This document shows positions 18,365 to 28,235 of a DNA stretch of 64,000 nt, one piece after another. The first letter of the stretch is position 1, and each line of letters begins with the position of its first letter. Location: positions 62,001 to 126,000 of the forward strand of contig DASYXI010000040.1 in NCBI GenBank assembly GCA_035934995.1, read 5' to 3'. A program made the translations under genes and the position numbers. The DNA is from REEB95 sp035934995 (GTDB lineage: Bacteria; Pseudomonadota; Alphaproteobacteria; ATCC43930; CGMCC-115725). The notes under the pieces are model-generated. The model was not told where the DNA came from, did no database searches, and saw only the letters and a program-made list of their open reading frames with translations.

Positions 18365-21300
18365 GATCCCGATCGACGGTGTCGCCGCGGCCAGGTGCCG
18401 GCACGGCGTGGGCGGGCGCGAACCACAGCCGCACCTTTTCGAGATAAAGATAAATCACCGGCGTGATGAACAGTGTCAGCGCCTGCGACACGATCAGACC
18501 GCCGACGACGGCGAGACCCAGCGGCCGGCGCAATTCGGAACTGGCGCCGAAACCGATGGCGATCGGCAATCCGCCCATGATCGCGGCCCTGGTCGTCATC
18601 ATGATCGGCCGGAAGCGGAGCAGGCAGGCCTCGAACATCGCCTGATCGGCGGTGACATCGCCGGCGCGCTGCCGTTCGAGCGCGAAATCGATCATCATGA
18701 TTGCGTTCTTCTTGACGATGCCGATCAGCATGACGATGCCGATGATGGCGATGATGCTGAGGTCCTCGTGGAACACGAGCAGCGTGCCGAGCGCGCCGAG
18801 CCCGGCGGCCGGCAGACCGGACAGGATCGTGATCGGGTGGATGTAGCTCTCGTACAAGATGCCGAGCACGATGTAGATCACCAGAATGGCCGCCGTCAGC
18901 AGCAGGCCCTGGCCCTGAAGCGCCGCCTGGAAGACCTGGGCGTTGCCTTGGAATCCGGTGTTGACCGTGACCGGCAGATTGACCTGTCGTTCGAGCCGGC
19001 TGATAGCGTTGACGGCGGCGCCGAGCGACACGCCGGGCGCCAGGTTGAACGAAATGGTGACCGACGGCAGCTGGCCTTGGTGGTTGACCGTGACCGGCCC
19101 GACGCCGGACGCGATCGTCGCCACCGCGCCGAGCGGCACCGACTGGCCCGTGGCGCTCTTCAGATAGATCTTGGACAAATCCGACGGCGATTGCTGGAAG
19201 CGCTTGTCGAGCTCGAGGATGACTTCGTAATCGTCCGATGGCTCGTAGATCGTCGATATCTGCCGCGCACCGAAGGCGCTGTAGAAGGTATTACGGATCT
19301 GGTCGATCGTGATGCCGAGCGCGGCGGCCTTGTCGGTGTCGACGTGGACGATCGCCTGCCGGTTGCGCAGCTCGAGGTCGGAGTTCACGTCCTGGACGCC
19401 CGGCAAATGCGCGATACGGCTTTCCATATCGGTTGCGTAACGGTACAGCTCGTCGGTATCGGCATCCTGCAACGTGTATTGATAGGTGCTCTTGGACAGG
19501 CGGCCGCCGAGCCGGATGTCCTGTAGGCTTTGCAGGAACGTGCGCATGCCGGGCACCGTCGCCAACTTGGGCCGCATCTCCTGGATGACTTGATCCGCTG
19601 ACAAGCTGCGCTCGCTGCGCGGCTTCAACTGGATGAAGAGACGCCCGTTGTTGAGCGCGGGGCTGAAATTCGTCGCGCCGATGATCGAGCTGACATCCGA
19701 CACGTTGGGGTCGTCGCTGATGATCTTGGCGACGATTTTCTGATGATCGACCATCGACTGGAAGGACGCGTCCTGCGGCCCTTCGGTGAAAGCGAACAGA
19801 TAGCCGGTGTCGACGCTCGGGAAGAAACCCTTGGGCACGATCGAGAACAGCACCGCGCTGAAGATGATCGACAGGATGGTGATGCCAAGCACGATGCCCC
19901 GTCGCCGCATCACGCGGATCAGCATCCATTCGTAGCCCGCACGCAGCTTTTCGAATCCGACCTCGGACCAGCGCAGCACGACGAACTGCTTTTCGCCTTC
20001 GCGGTGCGGCTTCAACAGCCGCGAACACAGCATCGGCGTCAGTGTCAGTGACACCAGGCCTGAAATCAGGATGGTCATGCTGATGGTGACGGCGAATTCG
20101 CGGAAGACGCGACCGACGATGCCGCCCATGAACAGCACCGGAATGAACACCGCCACCAGCGAGAAGGTGATCGATATGATGGTGAAGCCGATCTCGCGCG
20201 AACCGCGGAAGGCGGCATCCATCACGCGCTCGCCGCGCTCGACGTGGCGCACGATGTTCTCGAGCATGACGATGGCGTCGTCGACGACGAAGCCGACCGA
20301 CAACGTCAGCGCCAGCAGCGACAGATTGTCGATGCTGTAGCCCATGACATACATGCCCGCGAAGGTGCCGATGATCGAGACCGGCAACGCGAGCGCCGGA
20401 ATGATCGTCGCGGTGGCGTTGCGCAAGAACAGATAGATCACCAGCACGACCAGAAACGCCGTCAGCAACAGCGTGAACTGGACGTCGTCGACCGAATTGC
20501 GGATCGACACCGAACGGTCGGCCATCACGTTGAGCTTGGCGGCCGCCGGCAGCTGCGCTTCGAAGACGGGGAGCAGCCGCTTGATCGAGTCCACCACCGC
20601 GATGGTGTTGGCGTCCGGCTGTTTCTGGATGCCGAGGATGATCGAGCGCTGCCCGTTGTACCAGGCCGCGACCTGGTCGTTTTCGAGACCATCGGCGACG
20701 GTGGCAACGTCCTGGAGCCGCACCGGCGCGCCGTCACGATAGGCGATGATGATCGGTTTGAAGTCGGCCGCGCGATGATGCTGCTTCATTTGCAGCGTGA
20801 AGCTCTGGTCGGCCCCCATGAGCGTGCCGACCGGCGTGTTGGAATTTGCCGCGGCAACGGCATTTTGGACGTCCTGCAACGTCAAGCCCTTGGCGGCCAG
20901 AGCCTCGGGATTGGCTTGGACGCGGAGCGCGTATTTCGCCGCACCGAAGACGTTGACCAGCGCGACGCCCGGCAAGGTCGAGATGCGTTCGGCCATCATT
21001 GTCTCGGCGTATTCGTCGAGCATCGACAACGGCAACGTGTCCGAATGCAAGGCAAGCAGGATGACGGACAGATCGGCCGGGTTGACCTTCTGGAAGCTGG
21101 GCGGCGTCGTCATTTCGACCGGCAGCTTCTTGGCCGCGGTGGTCATCGCCGCCTGCACGTCGAGTGCTGCGCCGTCGATGTTGCGGTTGAGGTCGAACTG
21201 CATCGTGATGCTGGTGACGCCTTGGCCCGAGGTCGACACCATGGAATCGAGACCCGCAATCGTCGAAAACTGGCGTTCAAGGGGCGTCGCCACCGACGAC

Positions 21301-21479
21301 GCCATGGTCTCAGGCGAGGCGCCCGGCAGCTGCGCGGCAACCACGATGGTGGGAAAATCGACTTGCGGAATCGCCGCCACCGGCAGCAGCCGGTAGCCGA
21401 ACAACCCGAAGATCACGAAGGCCATCATCAGCAACGTCGTCATCACCGGACGACGTATGCAGGTCTCCGGCAACGTCAT
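18342..21479 (-). CDS. RND efflux pump permease (AcrB/MdtB-like)
   Basis: Inner-membrane proton-driven exporter of 1045 residues, the full HAE-RND length with 12 membrane helices and two large periplasmic loops. The proton-relay acids are in G-F-V-V-D-D-A-I-V-M-L-E-N (near residue 400) and the paired lysine in G-I-V-K-K-N-A-I-M-M-I-D-F near 930. Substrate cannot be told; the pattern is closest to the MdtB/MdtC branch. It overlaps the adaptor gene by 4 bp. No outer-membrane factor gene is adjacent. Confidence 0.92.
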   Translation of the reverse strand: MTLPETCIRRPVMTTLLMMAFVIFGLFGYRLLPVAAIPQVDFPTIVVAAQLPGASPETMASSVATPLERQFSTIAGLDSMVSTSGQGVTSITMQFDLNRNIDGAALDVQAAMTTAAKKLPVEMTTPPSFQKVNPADLSVILLALHSDTLPLSMLDEYAETMMAERISTLPGVALVNVFGAAKYALRVQANPEALAAKGLTLQDVQNAVAAANSNTPVGTLMGADQSFTLQMKQHHRAADFKPIIIAYRDGAPVRLQDVATVADGLENDQVAAWYNGQRSIILGIQKQPDANTIAVVDSIKRLLPVFEAQLPAAAKLNVMADRSVSIRNSVDDVQFTLLLTAFLVVLVIYLFLRNATATIIPALALPVSIIGTFAGMYVMGYSIDNLSLLALTLSVGFVVDDAIVMLENIVRHVERGERVMDAAFRGSREIGFTIISITFSLVAVFIPVLFMGGIVGRVFREFAVTISMTILISGLVSLTLTPMLCSRLLKPHREGEKQFVVLRWSEVGFEKLRAGYEWMLIRVMRRRGIVLGITILSIIFSAVLFSIVPKGFFPSVDTGYLFAFTEGPQDASFQSMVDHQKIVAKIISDDPNVSDVSSIIGATNFSPALNNGRLFIQLKPRSERSLSADQVIQEMRPKLATVPGMRTFLQSLQDIRLGGRLSKSTYQYTLQDADTDELYRYATDMESRIAHLPGVQDVNSDLELRNRQAIVHVDTDKAAALGITIDQIRNTFYSAFGARQISTIYEPSDDYEVILELDKRFQQSPSDLSKIYLKSATGQSVPLGAVATIASGVGPVTVNHQGQLPSVTISFNLAPGVSLGAAVNAISRLERQVNLPVTVNTGFQGNAQVFQAALQGQGLLLTAAILVIYIVLGILYESYIHPITILSGLPAAGLGALGTLLVFHEDLSIIAIIGIVMLIGIVKKNAIMMIDFALERQRAGDVTADQAMFEACLLRFRPIMMTTRAAIMGGLPIAIGFGASSELRRPLGLAVVGGLIVSQALTLFITPVIYLYLEKVRLWFAPAHAVPAPGRGDTVDRDHAAQAGE

Positions 21480-22639
21480 GACTGCGAGTCCGATTTCGCT
21501 CCGGGATGGCGGACCTCGACCTTGCTGCCGTCCGTCAGACGCAGTTGGCCGTCCGTGGCCACTTGCTCGCCGGCGGTGAGCCCGACGCTGATGACGCTGA
21601 CGCCGTCAATGGTGCGCGCGACCGTCACCGGTTGCATATGCGCGACGCCGCCATCCTTGATCACGTAGACGTAGGCGGTGTTCTGGCCGACGAGCACGGC
21701 AGCCGCCGGCACGGTGAGCGCATTGGGATCGACCCGTTCGGTCACCGAGACGTTGACGAACTGTCCGGGCCAGAGGCGCTGCTGCGAATTCTCGAACACC
21801 GCCTTCGCCGCGATCGTGCCGGAATTGACGTCGACGCTGTTGTCGAAGAAGGCAAGCTTGCCGGCGACCGCCGGACCATCATCGCCGTTCGGCTTCGCTT
21901 GGACCGCGACTGGTCCTTTCGCCATGGCGTCGCGCAAGTCGGGCAATTCTGACTGTGGCAAGGTGAACCCGACATAGATCGGCGAAATCTGGTTGATGGT
22001 GACGAACGGCAGGTCATTGGCCTTGATGCTGTTGCCGGCCTTGATGTTGATCGTGCCGGCGCGGCCGTCGATCGGCGCGACGATCGTGTAATAGCTCAAC
22101 TGCGCTTGAAGATCGTCGACTTGCGCCTGGAGTGCCTGCTCGTTCGCCACGGCCGTGTCGTAAACCTGGCGCGAGACGAACTGTTGCGACACCAGCGGCT
22201 TGTAACGCGCCACGTCGCGCTTGGCATTTTCGAGCTGCGCCTTCATCTGCTCGAGTTGCGCGCGTGCGGCGCGATCGTCGAGCTTGAACATGATTTCGCC
22301 GGTCTTGACGAACTGGCCGTCCTTGATGAGGACGTCGGTGATGTAGCCGTCGACGCGCGACTTGACGACGACGTTGGCGATCGTCTGCACCGTGCCGATG
22401 GTGTCGATCCGCACCGGCATCGGCTGCTGCGTCACGGCGGCGACCGCGACCGGAACCGGCGGCTGTGCCGGGGCGGTCGCGACGCGCGGCGGCGCTAGGA
22501 CGGCATAGCTGACGGCGGCGACCACTACGATCGCGGCGGCTGCGCCCAACCACACGAGACGGATGCGATGGCCCGTTTTTTCAATGACTGCCATGCGGCG
22601 CAAGCCCGAAAAGCGCCCTTGGCGCCAATAGTTTAACAT
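21476..22639 (-). CDS. RND efflux periplasmic adaptor subunit
   Basis: Membrane fusion protein (387 residues) partnering the adjacent permease. A single N-terminal helix at about 28-48 anchors it; then come a lipoyl/barrel-sandwich half (I-G-T-V-Q, V-K-S-R-V-D-G-Y-I), an alpha-hairpin (Q-L-E-Q-M-K-A-Q-L-E-N-A-K) and a beta-barrel. I keep the ATG at 22639 because GGGGAA precedes it; an ATG at 22594 lacks a ribosome site. Overlap of 4 bp with the permease start shows an operon. Confidence 0.9.
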   Translation of the reverse strand: MLNYWRQGRFSGLRRMAVIEKTGHRIRLVWLGAAAAIVVVAAVSYAVLAPPRVATAPAQPPVPVAVAAVTQQPMPVRIDTIGTVQTIANVVVKSRVDGYITDVLIKDGQFVKTGEIMFKLDDRAARAQLEQMKAQLENAKRDVARYKPLVSQQFVSRQVYDTAVANEQALQAQVDDLQAQLSYYTIVAPIDGRAGTINIKAGNSIKANDLPFVTINQISPIYVGFTLPQSELPDLRDAMAKGPVAVQAKPNGDDGPAVAGKLAFFDNSVDVNSGTIAAKAVFENSQQRLWPGQFVNVSVTERVDPNALTVPAAAVLVGQNTAYVYVIKDGGVAHMQPVTVARTIDGVSVISVGLTAGEQVATDGQLRLTDGSKVEVRHPGAKSDSQS

Positions 22640-22857
22640 TGATTCCCCACTATACCGGCCCTATCGGTCATATGCCAGAAGACGCATGCCTATCCCTGGC
22701 AATTTCGCCGCCGCCGCACGCACATTCCGGTCAATTCTACGCGACGCTATCCGTGCCGCCGGTTAACCCCGCTTCATGGCAGGGCTGCCGCATTGCGGGT
22801 TGCCGCACCGCGACCGCCGGTCCTAGCGTCAAGCTGTCCCGTTACGAGGAGTTCCCG

Positions 22858-23301
22858 ATGGCACAAACGAATTTTCGCGAGATCGCCGCCGACGCCTATC
22901 GTGCGCTCCGCGCGTTGAACACGCTGATCCGAAATTCATCGATCGAGACGACGCTCGTCGATCTGATCTATCTGCGCGTATCGCAACTCAACGGCTGCGC
23001 CTACTGCGTCGATCTGCACACCCACGACCTGCTCGCGGCCGGCGAGAAGCCGCAGAAGCTTTACAACATGGCGGTTTGGCGCGAAGCGCCGTTCTTTTCG
23101 CCGCGCGAACGCGCCGCGCTCGCCTGGGCCGAGGCGCTGACCCGGCTGCCGGTCGAGCCGCCGAGCGAAGCGCTGCATGAGGAAACGCGGCGCGCCTTTT
23201 CCGACAAGGAATTCGCCGACCTGACGTTCGTCATCGCGACGATGAACGCCTACAATCGTCTTGGCGTCGGGTTCGAACTCCGGCCCAGCTTGCGCAACTG
23301 A
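22858..23301 (+). CDS. Carboxymuconolactone decarboxylase/AhpD-family protein
   Basis: 147 residues from the ATG at 22858, which has a GAGGA ribosome site seven bases upstream. The C-A-Y-C pair (C47, C50) with H54 in L-H-T-H is the AhpD-type peroxidase redox motif, so it probably reduces peroxides, as an alkylhydroperoxidase-like enzyme. It is divergent from the RND operon and converges on the hydrolase gene 3 bp away. No lpd or ahpC gene is near. Confidence 0.88.
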   Translation: MAQTNFREIAADAYRALRALNTLIRNSSIETTLVDLIYLRVSQLNGCAYCVDLHTHDLLAAGEKPQKLYNMAVWREAPFFSPRERAALAWAEALTRLPVEPPSEALHEETRRAFSDKEFADLTFVIATMNAYNRLGVGFELRPSLRN

Positions 23302-23304
23302 CGT

Positions 23305-24066
23305 CTAGTCGAGCAACGCGGCCAGAGTCCGCATCAGCATCGCGAGATCGGCGTCGCGCGACAGGCGGTGATCCCCGTCCTTGACCAGCGTGATCCGCAC
23401 ATCGGCGGCGTCGAGGCGCTCGGCCAGCGCAAGGCTGCGCTGCCACGGCACGTCATCGTCGCGCATGCCGTGGAGGAGGCGCACCGCACCATTGAACGGA
23501 ATCGCCGATCGCATGATGAGGTGTTGGCGGCCATCGTCGATCAGCTTGCGCGTAATGAGGTAGCCCTGCTCGCCATAGGCCGAGGGAATTCGCGCCGAAC
23601 CGTCGCGTTCGATCGTTTGGCGCACCGCGGGCGGGAACTGGGCCCACATCAAATCCTCGGTCGCGTCGGGTGCCGCAGCGATGCCGACCAGCGCCTTGAT
23701 CCGCTGCGGCCGTGCGGCGGCGAGCAACAGCATGATCCAGCCGCCGAGGCTCGATCCGACCAGGATCTGGGGGCCATCGGTCAAGGCGTCGAATACCGCG
23801 AGCGCGTCGTCGCGCCACCGGCTCACGGTAGCGTCCGCGAACGCGCCGGATGACTGGCCGTGGCCGAAATAATCGAAACGGAGGAAAGCTTGGCCGCGCG
23901 ATTCGCAGAAGCGGTCGAGCGCGACCGCTTTCGTGCCGGTCATGTCCGACATGAATCCGCCGAGAAAGATGACGCCGGGGCCGCGACCGCGACGACGATG
24001 GTAGGCGATTGTCGCGCCGTCCTCGCGTGTTAAGATGGACGGCGGAAGGTTTTGCAATTCAGCCAT
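23305..24066 (-). CDS. Alpha/beta hydrolase
   Basis: 253 residues. Nucleophile S106 lies in G-S-S-L-G-G; the oxyanion region is F-L-G-G-F-M-S-D-M-T-G-T near 34-45; the Asp is likely in R-D-D-D-V-P-W or V-K-D-G-D and the His in D-H-R-L-S-R near the end. The pattern resembles bacterial BAAT/ABHD10-like acyl-esterases. The substrate is unknown. Its start is only 21 bp from the divergent glycosyltransferase start. Confidence 0.85.
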   Translation of the reverse strand: MAELQNLPPSILTREDGATIAYHRRRGRGPGVIFLGGFMSDMTGTKAVALDRFCESRGQAFLRFDYFGHGQSSGAFADATVSRWRDDALAVFDALTDGPQILVGSSLGGWIMLLLAAARPQRIKALVGIAAAPDATEDLMWAQFPPAVRQTIERDGSARIPSAYGEQGYLITRKLIDDGRQHLIMRSAIPFNGAVRLLHGMRDDDVPWQRSLALAERLDAADVRITLVKDGDHRLSRDADLAMLMRTLAALLD

Positions 24067-24087
24067 CGTCGATCCGGTGAATGCTCA

Positions 24088-25290
24088 ATGAAGGACACCG
24101 AGCCTAGCATCCGGGCTGCGGACGTGAAACGACGCCCGACTGTCCTCCAGGTTCTGCCTGCGTTGGTCGCGGGCGGCGTCGAACGTGGCACGATCGACGT
24201 GGCGGCGGCGCTCGCGGCCGCCGGCTGGCGCTCGTTGGTGGCGAGCGCCGGCGGTCCGATGACGCGCGAGCTCGAGCGCGCCGGCGCGACGCATTTTCCC
24301 TTGCCGCTCGCGTCGAAAAATCCGTTCGTCATGCACGCCAACATCGGGCGGCTCGCGGCATTCATCCGCGCGAACGAAGTCGATATCGTCCATGCGCGCT
24401 CGCGGGCGCCGGCGTGGAGCGCGCGCGCCGCGGCTCAGAATGCAGGCGTTCATTTTCTCACCACCTTCCACAACGCCTACGGCAGCAAATCCTGGCTCAA
24501 GCGGCGCTACAACGCGGTGATGGCGGGCGGCGAGCTGGTCATCGCCAATTCCAATTTCGTCGCCGATCACGCCGCGGCCACCTACGGCATTCCGCGTGAA
24601 CGTCTGCGCGTGATTCATCGCGGCGTCGACGTGACGCGCTTCGATCCGGAAAAAATCAGCGCCGAGCGCATGGCCCGGTTGGCCCAGGAATGGCGCCTGC
24701 CCGACGGCGTGCCGGTGGTGATGCTGCCGGGCCGGCTATCGCGCTGGAAAGGGCATTTCGTCCTGATCGAGGCGATGAAGCGGCTCAACCGGCCGCAGAT
24801 CCACACGCTGATCGTCGGCGCCGGCGGCGATCCCAAATATCGCGCGCGGCTCGACGCCGCGATCACGCGCGCCGGGTCGAACGTCACGTTCCGCATCCTC
24901 GACGAATGTCGCGACATGCCGGCGGCATACATGCTGGCCGACGTCGTCGTGTCGGCCTCGACCGAGCCGGAGGGTTTCGGCCGCGTCATCGTCGAGGCGC
25001 AAGCGATGGGTCGTCCGGTCGTTGCGACGTCGCACGGCGGCGCCGTCGAGACGGTGGTGCCCGGTCAGACCGGATGGTTGGTGCGGCCGAGCGATGCCGA
25101 CGCGCTGAGCGCGGCGATCGCGGAAGCCTTGGCGCTCGATGGTCCGGGCCGCGCGCAACTCGCCACCCGCGCGATCGCCCATGTACGGGCCAATTTCACC
25201 ACGGCGGTGATGGTGGCGCGCACGATTGCCGTGTATCAGGAGTTGTTGGGCGCCGCGCCGGCGCCGGTCACCGCAACCGTCGCTGCCTGA
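24088..25290 (+). CDS. Glycosyltransferase family 4 (GT-B)
   Basis: 400 residues from the ATG at 24088. N-terminal Rossmann domain begins L-P-A-L-V-A-G-G-V-E-R-G, and the C-terminal domain carries L-P-G-R-L-S-R-W-K-G-H and the E-x7-E motif of retaining GT4 enzymes (S-T-E-P-E-G-F-G-R-V-I-V-E-A-Q). Probably adds a sugar to lipopolysaccharide or another surface glycan, given the GT9 gene 14 bp downstream; the acceptor is not known. Confidence 0.88.
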   Translation: MKDTEPSIRAADVKRRPTVLQVLPALVAGGVERGTIDVAAALAAAGWRSLVASAGGPMTRELERAGATHFPLPLASKNPFVMHANIGRLAAFIRANEVDIVHARSRAPAWSARAAAQNAGVHFLTTFHNAYGSKSWLKRRYNAVMAGGELVIANSNFVADHAAATYGIPRERLRVIHRGVDVTRFDPEKISAERMARLAQEWRLPDGVPVVMLPGRLSRWKGHFVLIEAMKRLNRPQIHTLIVGAGGDPKYRARLDAAITRAGSNVTFRILDECRDMPAAYMLADVVVSASTEPEGFGRVIVEAQAMGRPVVATSHGGAVETVVPGQTGWLVRPSDADALSAAIAEALALDGPGRAQLATRAIAHVRANFTTAVMVARTIAVYQELLGAAPAPVTATVAA

Positions 25291-25304
25291 GCGGACGCTA
25301 CGGG

Positions 25305-26225
25305 GTGACGGAACGGATCCTCGTCATCAAGCTTGGCGCGCTGGGCGATTTCGTCCAGGCGATGGGACCCGCCGCGGCGATCCGCACGCATCATCCGCAG
25401 GCGCGGATCACGCTGCTGACGACGCCGGCCTATGCCGAGCTCGGCCGCCGCGCGCCTTATTTCGACGACGTGTGGACCGACGAGCGGCCGGGCTGGATGC
25501 GTCCTTGGGCACTGGCGTGTCTGGCGCGCCGGTTGCGCGCCGCGTCGTTCGATCGGGTCTACGATCTGCAGACGTCCGATCGCTCGAGTCTCTATTTCCA
25601 TCTGCTGTGGCCGCGGCGGCCCGAATGGTCCGGTATCGCCGTGGGTGCGTCGCATCCGCACGCCAATCCCGATCGCGACCGGATGCATACGATCGACCGC
25701 CAACGCGATCAGCTGGCGATGGCCGGCGTCGCCGCGGTGCCGCTGCCGGACTTGTCGTGGGCGGCTACCGACATCGCGCGGTTCGAACTACCGGACCGCT
25801 TCGTCCTGCTGGTGCCCGGCGGCTCACGGCACCGGCCGGAGAAGCGCTGGCCAGCCGGCCGGTACATGCGGCTGGCGAGTTTCTTGAGCAATATCGGATT
25901 GACGCCGGTCCTGGTCGGGGGGCCGGACGATGCGGCCGCCGGTGGCGAGATCGCGCGCGACTGCCCGGCGGCCCGCAATCTGATCGGGCTGACCGGTTTC
26001 GGCGATCTGGTGGCGCTCGGCCACGCCTGCGTCTACGCCGTCGGCAACGACACCGGTCCGATGCATCTGATCGTCGCCGGCGGCGCGCCGGCGACCGTGC
26101 TTTATTCCGCCGCATCCGATCCCGCGTTGACCGCGCCGCACGGCGCGCACGTCACGATTCTCCGCCGCGACGACCTCGGCGATTTGGCGGTGGAGGCGGT
26201 TGCCGCGACGCTTCCCTTGCGATAA
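25305..26225 (+). CDS. Glycosyltransferase family 9 (heptosyltransferase-like)
   Basis: 306 residues from the GTG at 25305, where the conserved start I-L-V-I-K-L-G-A-L-G-D begins. Other GT9 marks: P-G-G-S-R-H-R-P-E-K-R-W-P and G-N-D-T-G-P-M-H-L near the C-terminus. GT9 enzymes transfer heptose or related sugars to the LPS core. It forms a two-gene unit with the GT4. The thrS start follows 10 bp downstream. Confidence 0.88.
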   Translation: MTERILVIKLGALGDFVQAMGPAAAIRTHHPQARITLLTTPAYAELGRRAPYFDDVWTDERPGWMRPWALACLARRLRAASFDRVYDLQTSDRSSLYFHLLWPRRPEWSGIAVGASHPHANPDRDRMHTIDRQRDQLAMAGVAAVPLPDLSWAATDIARFELPDRFVLLVPGGSRHRPEKRWPAGRYMRLASFLSNIGLTPVLVGGPDDAAAGGEIARDCPAARNLIGLTGFGDLVALGHACVYAVGNDTGPMHLIVAGGAPATVLYSAASDPALTAPHGAHVTILRRDDLGDLAVEAVAATLPLR

Positions 26226-26235
26226 ACCGGCGCTC

Positions 26236-28203
26236 ATGCCCGAGGCCAAAGCCGCCGATTCGATCACGGTTACGCTGCCTGACGGCGCCGCGCGCCACTT
26301 CCCGCGCGGCGTCACCGGCGCCGACATCGCCAAGGCAATCGGCCCCGGTCTCGCCAAGGCGGCGCTTGCGATCATGATCGACGGCGCACCGCGGGATCTG
26401 GCGGCGCCGGTGAAGCAGGACGCCAAGATCGCCATCCTGACGCGCGATTCGCCGCCGGCGCTCGAGATCATCCGTCACGACGCGGCGCACGTCATGGCCG
26501 AGGCGGTTAAGGAGCTCTATCCCGAAACCCAGGTGACGTTCGGTCCGGCGACCGACACCGGCTTTTACTACGATTTCGCGCGCGACACGCCGTTCACGCC
26601 CGAGGATCTGGCGAAGATCGAGCAGCGCATGCACGAGATCGTCGATCGCGACGAGGGGATCACGCGCGAGGAGTGGGAACGCGACAAGGCGGTGCAGTTC
26701 TTCGCCGACCAGGGCGAGAAGTACAAGGCGGAGTGGATTCATGAAATCCCGGCGCGCGAGGCGATCAGCCTCTATCGCCAGGGCCGCTTCGTCGATCTCT
26801 GCACCGGACCGCATCTGCCGTCGACCGGCAAGCTCGGCCACGCCTTCAAGCTCACCAAGGTCGCCGGCGCCTATTGGCGCGGCGACGCGCGCAACGCGCA
26901 GCTCCAACGCGTCTACGGCACCGCCTGGGCGCACGAGAAGGACCTGAAGCAGTATTTGTTTCAGCTTGAAGAGGCGGAAAAACGCGACCATCGCCGTCTC
27001 GGCCGCGAGCTCGATCTCTTCCATCAGCAGGAAGAAGCCGCCGGCAGCGTCTTCTGGCACCCGAAAGGCTGGACGCTCTATCGCACGATCGAGAATTACA
27101 TCCGCATGCGGCTCGCGCGTGTCGGTTATGTCGAAGTGCGCACGCCGCTGCTCATCGATCGGAAGCTGTGGGAGGAATCCGGCCACTGGGAAAAATTCGG
27201 CGAGCACATGTTCACGGTCGAGAACGCCGACAAGGAAACCGGCGTCAAGCGCGTGCTGGCGATCAAGCCGATGAATTGTCCCGGCCACGTGCAGATCTAT
27301 CGCCAGCATCTGCATTCCTATCGCGAACTGCCGCTGCGCATGGCCGAGTTCGGCGCCTGCCACCGCAACGAGCCGTCGGGTGCCTTGCACGGCATCATGC
27401 GCGTGCGCGCCTTCACCCAGGACGACGCGCACATCTTCTGCACCGAGGACCAGGTCACGGCCGAAAGCGTCGCGTTCTGCGATCTGCTGCGTTCGGTCTA
27501 TCGCGATTTCGGCTTCGAGGACGTGTCGGTCAAATTTTCCGATCGGCCCGCCAAGCGCGCCGGCGACGACGCGGTCTGGGATCTCGCCGAAGCCGCGCTC
27601 AAGACCGCGGTCGAAGCGGCGAAGCTGCCCTACACGCTCAATCCCGGCGAAGGCGCGTTCTACGGGCCGAAGCTCGAATTCGTGCTGCGCGACGCGATCG
27701 GCCGCGACTGGCAATGCGGCACGTTGCAGGTCGATTTCGTCCTGCCCGAACGGCTCGACGCCAATTACATCGGCGAGGACGGCCAGCGCCATCGGCCGGT
27801 GATGCTGCATCGTGCCATCCTCGGTTCGCTCGAGCGCTTCATCGCCATTCTGATCGAGCAGCACGCCGGCCGCTTTCCGTTGTGGCTGGCGCCGGTGCAG
27901 GCGGTGGTCGCGACCATTACCTCGGACGCCGATGCTTATGCCGGTGCGGTGCTCGAGGCTTTAACCAAAGCCGGCCTACGGGCGACGGCCGACCTGCGCA
28001 ACGAAAAGATCAACCTCAAAGTGCGCGAGCACAGTCTCGCCAAAGTCCCGCTGCTACTGGTCGTAGGTGCCCGCGAAGCCGAAACCCAAAGCGTTGCGCT
28101 GCGCCGGCTGGGTGGCAAAGAACAGGAAGTCCTTGCGCTGGGCGAAGCCATCGCTAGATTGAAAGGCGAGGCAGCCGTGCCATCCGCGGCGCCCATATCT
28201 TAG
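26236..28203 (+). CDS. thrS: Threonyl-tRNA synthetase
   Basis: Class II synthetase of 655 residues. It has a TGS domain (1-65), an editing domain with H-x-x-x-H (R-H-D-A-A-H), and a catalytic core with the zinc Cys in M-N-C-P-G-H, the class II motif R-M-A-E-F-G-A-C-H-R-N-E and G-A-F-Y-G-P-K-L-E-F. A C-terminal anticodon domain closes it. I take the ATG at 26236, where the TGS domain begins. It leads the thrS-infC-rpmI-rplT-pheS-pheT block. Confidence 0.97.
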   Translation: MPEAKAADSITVTLPDGAARHFPRGVTGADIAKAIGPGLAKAALAIMIDGAPRDLAAPVKQDAKIAILTRDSPPALEIIRHDAAHVMAEAVKELYPETQVTFGPATDTGFYYDFARDTPFTPEDLAKIEQRMHEIVDRDEGITREEWERDKAVQFFADQGEKYKAEWIHEIPAREAISLYRQGRFVDLCTGPHLPSTGKLGHAFKLTKVAGAYWRGDARNAQLQRVYGTAWAHEKDLKQYLFQLEEAEKRDHRRLGRELDLFHQQEEAAGSVFWHPKGWTLYRTIENYIRMRLARVGYVEVRTPLLIDRKLWEESGHWEKFGEHMFTVENADKETGVKRVLAIKPMNCPGHVQIYRQHLHSYRELPLRMAEFGACHRNEPSGALHGIMRVRAFTQDDAHIFCTEDQVTAESVAFCDLLRSVYRDFGFEDVSVKFSDRPAKRAGDDAVWDLAEAALKTAVEAAKLPYTLNPGEGAFYGPKLEFVLRDAIGRDWQCGTLQVDFVLPERLDANYIGEDGQRHRPVMLHRAILGSLERFIAILIEQHAGRFPLWLAPVQAVVATITSDADAYAGAVLEALTKAGLRATADLRNEKINLKVREHSLAKVPLLLVVGAREAETQSVALRRLGGKEQEVLALGEAIARLKGEAAVPSAAPIS

Positions 28204-28221
28204 GCAAGCAAGGAGCGTGTT

Positions 28222-28235
28222 GGAGGTGTTTCATA
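28222..28235 (+). promoter_or_regulatory. infC ribosome binding site and AUA start
   Basis: GGAGG at 28222-28226, six-base spacer, then ATA at 28233-28235 in frame with the IF-3 domain. This combination decides the start of infC and would make its translation sensitive to IF-3 level, which discriminates against AUA. Confidence 0.7.

Noticed and set aside
26152..27864. 570-codon minus-strand frame opposite thrS
   Set aside because: It mirrors thrS, one of the best-conserved genes in the window. Repetitive Arg/Ala/Asp composition, no fold signals.
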